From NCBI GenBank assembly GCA_964608735.1, contig CAZSPL010000170.1, positions 1 to 9,111 of the forward strand: a stretch of 9,111 bases of DNA, written 5' to 3'. Source of the stretch: CAZSPL01 sp964608735. GTDB lineage: Bacteria > JAJVIF01 > JAPKYR01 > CAZSPL01. The notes beneath the pieces are model-generated. The model searched no databases, was not told the origin of the DNA, and saw nothing but the letters and a program-made list of their open reading frames with translations. How positions within the stretch are numbered: the stretch's first letter is position 1; each line of letters opens with the position of its first letter. A program made the position numbers and the translations under genes. Below, piece after piece: positions 1 to 6,020 of this stretch.

Positions 1-160
1 GCATCAGCCAGTTGCCCCAGACCCAGCGCGAGGTTTCCCTCTCAATACTTCCCACGGAAAGCATCTCACCCTGGTCAACCGGCGTCGTTAACGATGATGC
101 TGAGCAGGATATTAATCCCACTCCCATCAGCAAAGTCAATGCTATTGTCAAGATTCTCAT
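1..160 (-). CDS. Putative lipoprotein, N-terminal part only (runs off left edge)
   Basis: An open frame starts at the ATG at 160-158 and stays open to base 1, giving about 53 residues. It begins with MRILTIALTLLMGVGLISC, a short basic start, a hydrophobic stretch and a lipobox-like LISC. This predicts processing by signal peptidase II and lipidation at Cys19. A GGAGG sits at 167-171, six bases before the ATG. The gene starts 14 bases after the stop of the 175-596 gene and very probably shares its transcript. The visible mature part is Ser/Thr-rich and ends in an aromatic stretch with RWVWGNW. From memory, W-G-x-W motifs occur near the N-terminus of some large multi-domain surface lipoproteins, but this was not checked. 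The function is unknown and most of the protein lies outside the window. It is absent from the ORF track only because no stop falls inside the window. Confidence 0.75.
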   Translation of the reverse strand, partial: MRILTIALTLLMGVGLISCSASSLTTPVDQGEMLSVGSIERETSRWVWGNWLM

Positions 161-174
161 TTCAGTCCTCCTTC

Positions 175-596
175 CTAATATGGTGGCGGTTCCTCTTGGG
201 TATTGTTCCAGTTGTTCAGACTGTAATAGGCTTTCAGCCACGGAGACGGTTGATAGGCTTCATCGTGATAATTGAAATAGGTATTGAAAAGCCTGAATTC
301 ATCGCTGAACGACACCCCGAATGCATGCTCCGTGACGTTAAAATGCTGCAACGCGTTACGCGCCTGCGTTACCGAGACTTCCCCTGATGCTTTGTTGTAG
401 TTCAAAAGGTATGAATCGAGGACCGTCCTCCCACTGTTAGCGTACTTTTCGGAAAGCTTTACCATGGGCGGACTACTTAATTCCGAAGGAGGCGCTACCC
501 CCCCCCCCCCGAACAACCGATACCGACGACAAACAGCAACGACACGAGCACGGCGATCCCCCCGGACAACCGAAGCTGCATTCCCTGGTTTCTCAT
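175..596 (-). CDS. Small putative lipoprotein with reading frame broken at a poly-G tract
   Basis: The ATG at 596-594 has GGAGG at 605-609, eight bases upstream. Translation gives a hydrophobic leader ending VVGIGCS (Cys28, a weak lipobox because Gly and Ile replace the usual Leu and Ala/Ser). It then enters 13 consecutive G (498-510 on the plus strand is C). With 13 G the frame reads four Gly codons and stops at TAG. With one more G, or two fewer, it continues for 107 further residues to the stop at 175-177, giving a 140-residue lipoprotein. The downstream frame is well formed (a Ser/Pro linker, then an Asn/Tyr/Trp-rich domain ending EEPPPY) and is not recognised. A TTG at 516 could start it only without a signal peptide and has no visible ribosome site. 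Either the gene is phase-variable and OFF here, or the G count is a sequencing error, or it is a recent pseudogene. The next lipoprotein gene follows 14 bases later. Confidence 0.7.
498..510. repeat. 13-base homopolymer (poly-C on plus, poly-G on coding strand)
   Basis: An uninterrupted run of 13 C on the plus strand lies inside the lipoprotein gene on the minus strand, directly after the codons for the presumed lipidated cysteine and a serine. Runs of this length are prone to slipped-strand change during replication and to miscounting during sequencing. The current length puts a stop codon immediately after the run. Confidence 0.95.
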
Positions 597-645
597 CGCT
601 CTTTCCTCCCTGACCGATAAGCTTTGTTAGTTTTTAGATAACTAT

Positions 646-673
646 ATTTTACCCCCGGCTGCCCGGATGTCAA
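646..673 (-). promoter_or_regulatory. Sigma70-type promoter for the lipoprotein pair
   Basis: On the minus strand a perfect TTGACA (-35, 668-673) is followed after 16 bases by TAAAAT (-10, 646-651), a five-of-six match. Transcription would start near 639, giving a leader of about 43 bases before the ATG at 596. A CCCCGG/CCGGGG inverted repeat (653-658 and 679-684) brackets the -35 box and could be an operator or chance. This is the best promoter in the window. Confidence 0.7.
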
Positions 674-781
674 GTGCTCCGGGGAAAAATATCAGCTTTT
701 TTAACCATCATTATAAATATTTTAATGCGGCTGTCGCTTCTTACGAGTACGTTGAGCCCTTGCCCGGTCTCGCTGCCATGG

Positions 782-811
782 AAGATTAAAACCCGGCATC
801 GGAATGCCGGG
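782..811 (-). terminator. Rho-independent terminator built on a REP-like palindrome
   Basis: Read on the minus strand, the perfect 8-bp stem CCCGGCAT/ATGCCGGG with loop TCCG (792-811) is followed by TTTTAATCTT (782-791). It lies about 48 bases after the stop of the 859-2997 gene. The loop is of the stable UNCG tetraloop class in RNA. The same palindrome recurs in degenerate form at 6001-6020 and 6931-6950, so this terminator also belongs to a small dispersed repeat family. A second small hairpin lies just before it in transcript order (821-838, with one mismatch). Confidence 0.65.
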
Positions 812-858
812 GTGTGAATTTATCCTGTTTTCGGGATAGACTTGTCGCTTTCTCGCCG

Positions 859-2997
859 CTAATCGTCGTTGTTGGATAAAGCCCCGTACAGCGGCGTGAA
901 GTAGGCGATCAGGAACGGGTTGTATACATGCAACACGCCGTTTGCGTGCAGGAACGCGAGCCGGTTGTTCTCGCATATCGCGAGACAGCTCATCCCGAAT
1001 CCGCCGCCTTCAGCATCGGTGATCATCCCGACCACGTCGACATCGATGCCGAGGTCGTAAGCGGTGAATATGGTGCGCCCGTCCGAGGGGTCGATAACAT
1101 GTATGTTCTGGTCATACTGCTCGATTTCTCTCCCGGACGTGGAGCGGTAATAATACATCTTGCTGACGTATATCCTGTCGTCGGAGTCCATGATCATATC
1201 GTCGATGTACCTTCCGAACGGCTTGTCCCAGACCTGTACGCTCCAGTCGTCGAAGCATTTCACGTTGGTCTTTGTGGCGATGTAAAGACGTCCGTCGGTA
1301 CCGATGCACGCGGCGCGGATCCGCTCGCCGTAGGAGCCGCTTTTGTAGGTGGTGCCGTCTTCGTTGAAAACTTGCCAGCCCGCACCGGCGTGGGTGTAGA
1401 CCCATATCCGCCTGTCGCGGCCCACCATCGGACCGAACTCGCTTTCGCTTTGCGGCGAGATCAGATTGGTATACGGCCTGGACCATTCACTGACACCGTC
1501 TTCCTGGTCGTATTTGTAGAGATAGCGGTTTGTCTGTACATAGACCGCATTGCGGTAGTCGTCCTCGGCGATTCCGAGTACCGAGCCCTGTACCGGGCCA
1601 ACGCTCCAGACCAGCGCGCCGGTGCGGTCATTGGTAGTCGTGCTCTCCTGCCAGTCCCACGCCTGGACGTACGATGAGCTGAGCGTCGAATCGTATACCG
1701 ACGTGTAGACATATTTCGCCGCGAGCTCAACCGCGGCGCGTCCGTCTTCGGGAAGGTCGCGCGTCCATATCTCTCCGCCGGTCGTGGAATGCGCGCACAC
1801 CAGTCGGCCGTCCCGGTTTATCAGGTAGATGGTGCCGTCCTTGGCGAGGCAGGGCGGTTTATGGCTTCCGCTCCAGAGCTGCCACTGTACGCGGGTCATA
1901 TTCTGGGCATGCACGCACTTGATCGTCTTGGATGGAAACTCCTGGAAGATAAGCCGGTCGTGGAAAGACGCGATCAGGTTGCGGTAATACTTGTTGTCGT
2001 TCTCCATTTCGCTTCGTGAGAGCTCCAGCCTGTCGAAGGTCCCTGATTTATACATCATTCCGCCCGGGCCTTTGAATGTCGAGCGGCTGCTGTTGATGCT
2101 GTTTCCGCGGATGTTCGGCCAGGGGCATTTCTGCGGGGTTATCACGTGCAGCGGTGCGGCGAAGAAGAGGTCCCCCTCGAAGAAGAATCCTCTCTCCCGC
2201 GGGGTTACAGTGAGGGAGTAGGAATTTTCATCGGAACGCGCGGCGGGAAGGAATACGCCGATGTAGTAATACCCCGGGGCGAGCGCTTCATCACCGTCGC
2301 CGAGGACATAATCGATGCTTCCCCCCACGGTCATCCCGGTGAACAATTCGGTTGCACTCGAATCATAGACATAGAGCCTCAACTCGCCGGGGTCGGCGGT
2401 GAGGGACACCGTGCCAAGGCCTTCATCTTCATCGGATACATGGAACCGCCAGATATCGATATGGTCGGCGGCGCATAGCCAGTCGCTGACCGTCGAATTC
2501 AGCGCGAGAGTCGCCGCATGCTCCGGGTCGTCGTTGCCGTCGGACACGCATTCCGAGCCGCCGGTCAACGTCAGGTCATTTGTTATCGTGTACTGGTGGT
2601 CGTATGCGCGTGAGGAATAGAATCCCACGCGGAGGTAATACGTTCCCGGGGTAAGGGTACCGGCGGCGATGGGAATCCAGAATGTCCGCTCGGCGTCGAG
2701 GGTGCCGCGTTCGGGGAATATCGACCCCGGCGGGCCGTCGATACGGAGAGTCGTACCGCTCTGCTCAGCGGCGAATGTTATCATCCCTGAAATATCGGAG
2801 CCTTCGGGTACTTCGAAGTAGTAGTAGTCCCAGGTATCGTCGGGACATACCCAGCCGGTTACGGTTTCATCGTAGCCGATCTCGAGCGCGCTCGTCGCGT
2901 CGTTGTGGCTGTCGGGGTCGCATTGCGCCGATGCAATGCCGCTTACAGCCAGTAAGAGGATCAAGCAAACTGCAAATGGTAAACCTTTGACTATCAT
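859..2997 (-). CDS. Secreted protein: two PPC-like domains plus PQQ-type beta-propeller
   Basis: The product is 712 residues. It has a Sec signal peptide with a long hydrophobic core and a likely cleavage ASA|Q after residue 24. Two PPC-like (bacterial pre-peptidase C-terminal) beta-sandwich modules follow at about 26-145 and 149-268. Each starts with a Cys pair 24 residues apart (C26/C51 and C150/C175) and has C-x2-D-x2-D-x3-F. After a short linker comes WPNIRGN (293-299), a variant of the WPMFRGN-like motif that often precedes PQQ/BamB-like propellers. Blades follow at about 300-705 with repeats such as DGTIYLI...DGRLVCA...GEIWTRDL. No catalytic motif is seen, so a binding, scaffold or adhesive role outside the cytoplasm is inferred. 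ATG at 2997 is chosen over the adjacent ATG at 3000 because GGAGG (3004-3008) lies six rather than three bases away. Its closest relative in the window is the product of 7041-9111. Confidence 0.88.
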   Translation of the reverse strand: MIVKGLPFAVCLILLLAVSGIASAQCDPDSHNDATSALEIGYDETVTGWVCPDDTWDYYYFEVPEGSDISGMITFAAEQSGTTLRIDGPPGSIFPERGTLDAERTFWIPIAAGTLTPGTYYLRVGFYSSRAYDHQYTITNDLTLTGGSECVSDGNDDPEHAATLALNSTVSDWLCAADHIDIWRFHVSDEDEGLGTVSLTADPGELRLYVYDSSATELFTGMTVGGSIDYVLGDGDEALAPGYYYIGVFLPAARSDENSYSLTVTPRERGFFFEGDLFFAAPLHVITPQKCPWPNIRGNSINSSRSTFKGPGGMMYKSGTFDRLELSRSEMENDNKYYRNLIASFHDRLIFQEFPSKTIKCVHAQNMTRVQWQLWSGSHKPPCLAKDGTIYLINRDGRLVCAHSTTGGEIWTRDLPEDGRAAVELAAKYVYTSVYDSTLSSSYVQAWDWQESTTTNDRTGALVWSVGPVQGSVLGIAEDDYRNAVYVQTNRYLYKYDQEDGVSEWSRPYTNLISPQSESEFGPMVGRDRRIWVYTHAGAGWQVFNEDGTTYKSGSYGERIRAACIGTDGRLYIATKTNVKCFDDWSVQVWDKPFGRYIDDMIMDSDDRIYVSKMYYYRSTSGREIEQYDQNIHVIDPSDGRTIFTAYDLGIDVDVVGMITDAEGGGFGMSCLAICENNRLAFLHANGVLHVYNPFLIAYFTPLYGALSNNDD

Positions 2998-3003
2998 CAT
3001 TGT

Positions 3004-3008
3004 CCTCC
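3004..3008 (-). promoter_or_regulatory. Ribosome binding site deciding between two adjacent ATGs
   Basis: GGAGG on the minus strand lies three bases before ATG 3000 and six bases before ATG 2997. Other genes here use spacings of six to eight, which favours 2997. The choice changes the product by one methionine. Confidence 0.7.
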
Positions 3009-3042
3009 TAACCTGAAGATCGTTTCAAAGTTGATTAAAGGA

Positions 3043-3071
3043 ATTATACAAAATTGAATTGCCAAGGTCAT
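3043..3071 (-). promoter_or_regulatory. Sigma70-type promoter for the 859-2997 gene
   Basis: On the minus strand there is a perfect TATAAT (-10, 3043-3048). ATGACC (-35, 3066-3071, four of six matches to TTGACA) lies 17 bases further upstream. The expected start is near 3036, giving a leader of about 40 bases. It lies outside the repeat element that begins at 3160. Confidence 0.6.
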
Positions 3072-3221
3072 TATCGCGGCTTCCGCTTTGACTTCCGTGG
3101 GATACGAGCGAATGAATGCGTCCATTATTGTCGCGGATGAAAAATCTGTCACGGGTGGTGGAAAAGTAGGGACAGTCACGAATGGCACATTGTTAAGCGG
3201 ATACTCCGCTGTTTGGCGGCC

Positions 3222-3279
3222 GCCCGGGGTAGGAGCCCATTTATAATTCATGAAGCATAGGAGGGCTCCAACCCCGGGC
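3222..3279. repeat. 17-bp inverted repeat, strong hairpin
   Basis: GCCCGGGGTAGGAGCCC (3222-3238) and GGGCTCCAACCCCGGGC (3263-3279) pair over 17 bp with one mismatch around a 24-base AT-rich loop. The right arm continues into CTACCAG. The 14-base string CCCCGGGCTACCAG (3272-3285) occurs again at 5939-5952, in the core of the second palindromic element. Confidence 0.85.
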
Positions 3280-3320
3280 TACCAGGACCAGGAATCCTGC
3301 TTTTCTATAAGAAAAACCAT

Positions 3321-3524
3321 GGATCCGGGTGGCACCCCTTTACCGCGCTTACAGCATGCATTCGACTCATCAACGAAGATTATTGCGCGGGAAAGGGGTG
3401 GCGCTGCTCGGATATCCAGTACCACCCCTTTCCAGTGCATCAGAGTACAAAGCCGTATCAAAAGAGTTCCAAGTCCCGTTCTTGTAGCCCATTATGGCAC
3501 TGTAAAGGGGTGCCACCCGGATCC
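3321..3524. repeat. Perfect 23-bp inverted repeat enclosing a central palindrome
   Basis: The arms 3321-3343 and 3502-3524 are exact reverse complements over 23 bp, starting GGATCCGGGTGGCACCCC. Similarity extends outward in degenerate form (A/G-rich AGAAAAACCAT against AGGAAAAATCAG), giving arms of about 40 bp. The enclosed segment of about 158 bp carries the 3390-3433 palindrome. Confidence 0.9.
3390..3433. repeat. Central 12-bp inverted repeat
   Basis: GGAAAGGGGTGG (3390-3401) and CCACCCCTTTCC (3422-3433) are exact reverse complements around a 20-base loop that itself contains GGATATCC (3410-3417). The arms share AAAGGGGTG with the ends of the surrounding 23-bp repeat, so this nine-base motif occurs four times in a symmetric arrangement. 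Confidence 0.85.
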
Positions 3525-3635
3525 CTGATTTTTCCTGATGATTTGTGTAGGGGCGACTCCCTTAATGCCGCCGTAACGGAATAAGAAAAGCCTCAAAAAT
3601 GTACCATTCGCGACTGTCCCTTCTTTCCCAAGACC

Positions 3636-3665
3636 ATGACTTAAATATCGATTCCGTCGAATAAT
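3636..3665 (+). promoter_or_regulatory. Possible promoter for the 3706-5832 gene
   Basis: ATGACT (3636-3641, four of six to TTGACA) and AATAAT (3660-3665, five of six to TATAAT) are separated by 18 bases. They would start transcription near 3672, about 34 bases before the ATG. The -35 begins nine bases after the right arm of the nested repeat. It lies in ACCATGACTTAA (3633-3644), a 12-mer repeated at 6889-6900. The spacing is suboptimal, so this is tentative. Confidence 0.35.
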
Positions 3666-3692
3666 TGATATCATGACGGCAATCAGACCGAG

Positions 3693-3697
3693 GGAGG
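3693..3697 (+). promoter_or_regulatory. Ribosome binding site that sets the 3706 start
   Basis: GGAGG lies eight bases before ATG 3706. The in-frame ATG at 3673 has no such site and would put 11 extra residues before a complete signal peptide, so 3706 is the start. Confidence 0.8.
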
Positions 3698-3705
3698 TTT
3701 CTTCG

Positions 3706-5832
3706 ATGCGAAAGTCACACATCCTAACGGTAATCATCCTTTTGATAGCTCTCGTATTCCTCGCCGGCGCGGCACAGGGCGCATACGAGGAAATGGATAT
3801 TTACAAGGACATCCCATGCGTCGCGGACGGCAACAACGACCACATCACTGCTTCAGCGCTCGAACTGGTTTACAATCGCTTTGACGCGGTCTGCCAAGCC
3901 GACCAATTCGACTGGTATGTATTCGATGCGGCGGGCGATGAAAGCTGCGGTGCGATGATGATGCTCATTTCCGACGCCCCGGGCATCGCGATAAGGGCAT
4001 ACTACGACAACGGCTCCGGCCTCACGCAGCTCACGGAAACGAGTCCCGTGCTCGATACGACCGATAATTTCTACAAGGCGCAGATAGCGATTTCGAACCT
4101 GTGCCAGACCAAGGGGATAGCATCGCCGTACAACGGCAAATTTTACCTGCGCATCACATACTGGTCGAGCTACGCCGGCAACCATGCGTACAGGCTGGCC
4201 TTTCAGGCTATACCACAGACAACCATTACCGGCGGCCAGAATGATTTAACCAAGGCGAAAGCCGTGAACATCGGCGGTTCATATATCGGCATTCTCGATA
4301 ACAACGATAAGGTCGACTTCTATTATTGGAATCAGCCGTCGAACCAGCAGGTCGATGGATTCCTCGACCTGTTCACATTTGCATCGCTGACGTCCAGCGG
4401 GCCGAAAACACCGCTTCACATGGACATCCTCAACGCATCCGGCGCGCCCATCGGATATACCCAGTTGAATGCCGGTGAGGCAAGGCTCGCACTGGATATG
4501 GCATCGCTCAAGCTCAATCCGGCGAAGTATTACATCAAGATATATCTCGACTCCAATTGCAACGGGCCTGTGATGTACCGGGTGAAGAATTTTGCCGACA
4601 GGGGGGCATCGGAAGGCTACGGCGTGGATGCCGACAACACCGCTGAAACCGCCAAGCCCATCGGTTTCTACAGCCCGGTCGCGTCATCGATATGCTGGCC
4701 GAGGGATGAAAGAGACTACTATTACATCAACAGCGACCGCTTCTTCATCGGCGACATCCAGGTGAAGCATTCATGTGAGATACTCGGCGTTATGCTCGGT
4801 GGCGAGCGATGGGGTGAGAAGCTCAAATCGGAGGGAAGCTTCTCCATCCTCGATTTCGGGTTGGACCCGGTACCCCCCGGCGGTTTCAATGTATTCGTCG
4901 CCGACATGTCGGCATCGAGGGACTTGAAGCAATACACCATAGAAGTGATACCCAACGGCGCGGGGCCCTATCATGCGCCGGGCTATGCTACATGGGACAA
5001 GGCCGGGGACCTGCCCACTATGGACGAGATGACATTCGACCTTCAGCAGGGGGTGCAGTCGGCGATTTTCTTCCATGCGGATACGCAGCCGACGGCATGC
5101 TTCGCGGGTCCGGTGGAAATAATCGGTTCGCAGGCGGATTTCGAGGTGCGGGCCGGTAAGCCGGGAAGTCCGAACCCGGTGTGGAGCGGACCGCTGACCC
5201 CCGGTCCGAACGGACGTGCAGAGGTCTGGCTCGGCCTGGACATACCATCCTCACCGGGCAACGCGCTCTTAAGAATCAAGATGAATGACGGCTCTTCGGG
5301 GCGCCGCAGATTCTATTTCAAGGAAAATATCCTCGGCTACACCCCCCCGCCCCCGGGGATGACCGAGTCATTCAGCTCGCCGGGCGGCGGCGCCAATTAT
5401 GACTACGACAGCGAGGAGTGGTCGATGTTCGGCGGTTTTTATCCACCCGCATCAACCGTCCATTATCGAAAGCTCACCATCAACAACGACGGTGTCAACG
5501 GCGTACCGGTGACCTACTGGATGACGGTCAAGGCGGGTTACCCGGGGATGACGTTCAAGCTGATGGATATGTCCCAGAAGGTGTTATGGCAGACCACCAT
5601 TACCGAACAGGGCGGAGAACAGAAGATCGCTCTCAAGGACTACACACAGAACGGGAAGGATTACATGCTCGAAGTCTCGACCACCGCGACCGAACAGAAG
5701 CTGACTTTCTGGCGCGCGGAGATGCATGTCCCCCCGATGCTGATGGCGGTAATGCCGCCCAAAGGTGTGATAGAGCGTCCTGAAACGATTCTCGACCACA
5801 TCGACCCGGGCCTGATAAAGAAGAAGAATTAA
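3706..5832 (+). CDS. Secreted multi-domain protein with PPC-like modules
   Basis: The product is 708 residues. The signal peptide MRKSHILTVIILLIALVFLA is followed by a likely cleavage near residues 23-26. Module 1 (about 35-168) has the Cys pair C38/C63 with exactly 24 residues between, then C-x2-D-x2-D-x3-F. It ends in YLRITYWSSYAGNHAYRL, matching the end of module 1 in the two propeller proteins. Two further PPC-like sandwiches follow at about 172-305 (no Cys pair) and 306-418 (ICWPRDERDYYYI, with only the second Cys, C330). Residues 420-545 look like another beta-rich domain. A PPPP linker lies near 546, then a C-terminal beta-sandwich of about 550-680 and a basic tail (IKKKN). There is no propeller, membrane anchor, dockerin or sorting signal. 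A structural or binding role outside the cytoplasm is inferred, and no enzyme motif is seen. It is transcribed alone, divergent from 859-2997. Confidence 0.85.
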   Translation: MRKSHILTVIILLIALVFLAGAAQGAYEEMDIYKDIPCVADGNNDHITASALELVYNRFDAVCQADQFDWYVFDAAGDESCGAMMMLISDAPGIAIRAYYDNGSGLTQLTETSPVLDTTDNFYKAQIAISNLCQTKGIASPYNGKFYLRITYWSSYAGNHAYRLAFQAIPQTTITGGQNDLTKAKAVNIGGSYIGILDNNDKVDFYYWNQPSNQQVDGFLDLFTFASLTSSGPKTPLHMDILNASGAPIGYTQLNAGEARLALDMASLKLNPAKYYIKIYLDSNCNGPVMYRVKNFADRGASEGYGVDADNTAETAKPIGFYSPVASSICWPRDERDYYYINSDRFFIGDIQVKHSCEILGVMLGGERWGEKLKSEGSFSILDFGLDPVPPGGFNVFVADMSASRDLKQYTIEVIPNGAGPYHAPGYATWDKAGDLPTMDEMTFDLQQGVQSAIFFHADTQPTACFAGPVEIIGSQADFEVRAGKPGSPNPVWSGPLTPGPNGRAEVWLGLDIPSSPGNALLRIKMNDGSSGRRRFYFKENILGYTPPPPGMTESFSSPGGGANYDYDSEEWSMFGGFYPPASTVHYRKLTINNDGVNGVPVTYWMTVKAGYPGMTFKLMDMSQKVLWQTTITEQGGEQKIALKDYTQNGKDYMLEVSTTATEQKLTFWRAEMHVPPMLMAVMPPKGVIERPETILDHIDPGLIKKKN

Positions 5833-5867
5833 CGCTATCCTGCATCGCATGTCATCTCGGTCGGAGC

Positions 5868-5988
5868 GCGGACGTCCCGGGCCTGTTGAAAAAGTGGCAA
5901 TTACTGCTTCAAGAACAAGGAAGTAGATTATCTGGTAGCCCCGGGCTACCAGAAATATCTACTTTTTCAACAGGCCCGTCTCGTCCGC
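5868..5988. repeat. 121-bp MITE-like palindromic element
   Basis: The arms 5868-5895 and 5961-5988 are inverted repeats of 28 bp with three adjacent mismatches. The inner 17 bp, GGGCCTGTTGAAAAAGT (5879-5895), match 5961-5977 perfectly. Between them lies a second palindrome (5922-5963) whose core CTGGTAGCCC-C-GGGCTACCAG (5932-5952) is exact. If the 17-bp arms are the true ends, the flanking GTCCC (5874-5878) and GTCTC (5978-5982) could be a decayed 5-bp target duplication. The element has no coding capacity and sits 35 bases after a stop codon. A non-autonomous insertion is inferred, but its parent element cannot be named from the window. Confidence 0.75.
5922..5967 (+). terminator. Terminator hairpin inside the MITE-like element
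   Basis: On the plus strand AGTAGAT (5922-5928) pairs with ATCTACT (5957-5963), and CTGGTAGCCC pairs with GGGCTACCAG around one C, with a small internal loop. The stem runs straight into TTTTT (5963-5967). It lies about 90 bases after the stop of the 3706-5832 gene and would be its intrinsic terminator. In the opposite direction the T-rich tail is weaker. Confidence 0.55.
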
Positions 5989-6000
5989 ATGGGCTTCGTT

Positions 6001-6020
6001 CCCGGCATCAGAATGCCGCG
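6001..6020. repeat. REP-like palindrome abutting a stop codon
   Basis: CCCGGCATCAGAATGCCGCG is a slightly degenerate copy of the perfect palindrome at 792-811. It directly follows the TAG stop (6023-6021) of the minus-strand gene and lies 12 bases from the 5868-5988 element. No T-run follows it on the minus strand, so it is a poor terminator by itself. Confidence 0.65.

Larger units (their letters stand above)
3160..3627. repeat. Nested inverted-repeat element, about 468 bp, no coding capacity
   Basis: The outer arms, 3160-3191 and 3598-3627, are imperfect inverted repeats of about 30 bp. Both carry GGGACAGTC-R-CGAATGG-Y-ACATT in the inward direction, with two transitions and a small indel among them. 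Inside lie a local hairpin (3222-3279), a second long inverted pair (3321-3343/3502-3524) and a central palindrome (3390-3433), so the element is a set of palindromes within palindromes. It fills most of the 700-bp gap between two divergent genes. Short open frames across it have no ribosome site and are fragments of the repeats. No transposase gene is inside. A non-autonomous (MITE-like) or REP-derived element is inferred. No clear target-site duplication is visible at the outer ends. Confidence 0.75.

Noticed and set aside
12..387. Plus-strand frames at the left edge
   Set aside because: They are antisense to the two lipoprotein genes, with no ribosome site.
722..976. 84-codon minus-strand frame across the 3' end of the 859-2997 gene
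   Set aside because: It overlaps that gene and the terminator, and is Arg-rich as expected of an out-of-frame GC-rich read.
928..1677. 249-codon open frame on the plus strand
   Set aside because: It lies wholly antisense to the propeller of the 859-2997 gene, has no ribosome site and shows no recognisable domain. It is a by-product of GC-rich codon usage.
2997..3251. 84-codon minus-strand frame upstream of the 859-2997 gene
   Set aside because: It covers the proposed promoter and part of the repeat element, lacks a ribosome site, and its sequence comes from the inverted-repeat arm.
3250..3528. Open frames on both strands inside the nested repeat (3250-3528 plus, 3279-3461 minus)
   Set aside because: They merely translate palindromic arms, with no ribosome sites and no coding-like composition.
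3160..3627. CRISPR array
   Set aside because: The repeats are inverted and nested rather than regularly spaced direct repeats, and no cas gene is visible.
3673..3705. Upstream ATG extension of the 3706 gene
   Set aside because: The ribosome site at 3693-3697 and the signal peptide both point to ATG 3706.
3492..3737. 81-codon minus-strand frame
   Set aside because: It overlaps the start of the 3706 gene and the repeat arm, with no supporting signals.
5418..5783. 121-codon plus-strand frame within the 3706-5832 gene
   Set aside because: It is an out-of-frame shadow of the C-terminal domain, Arg/Asp-rich and without a start signal.
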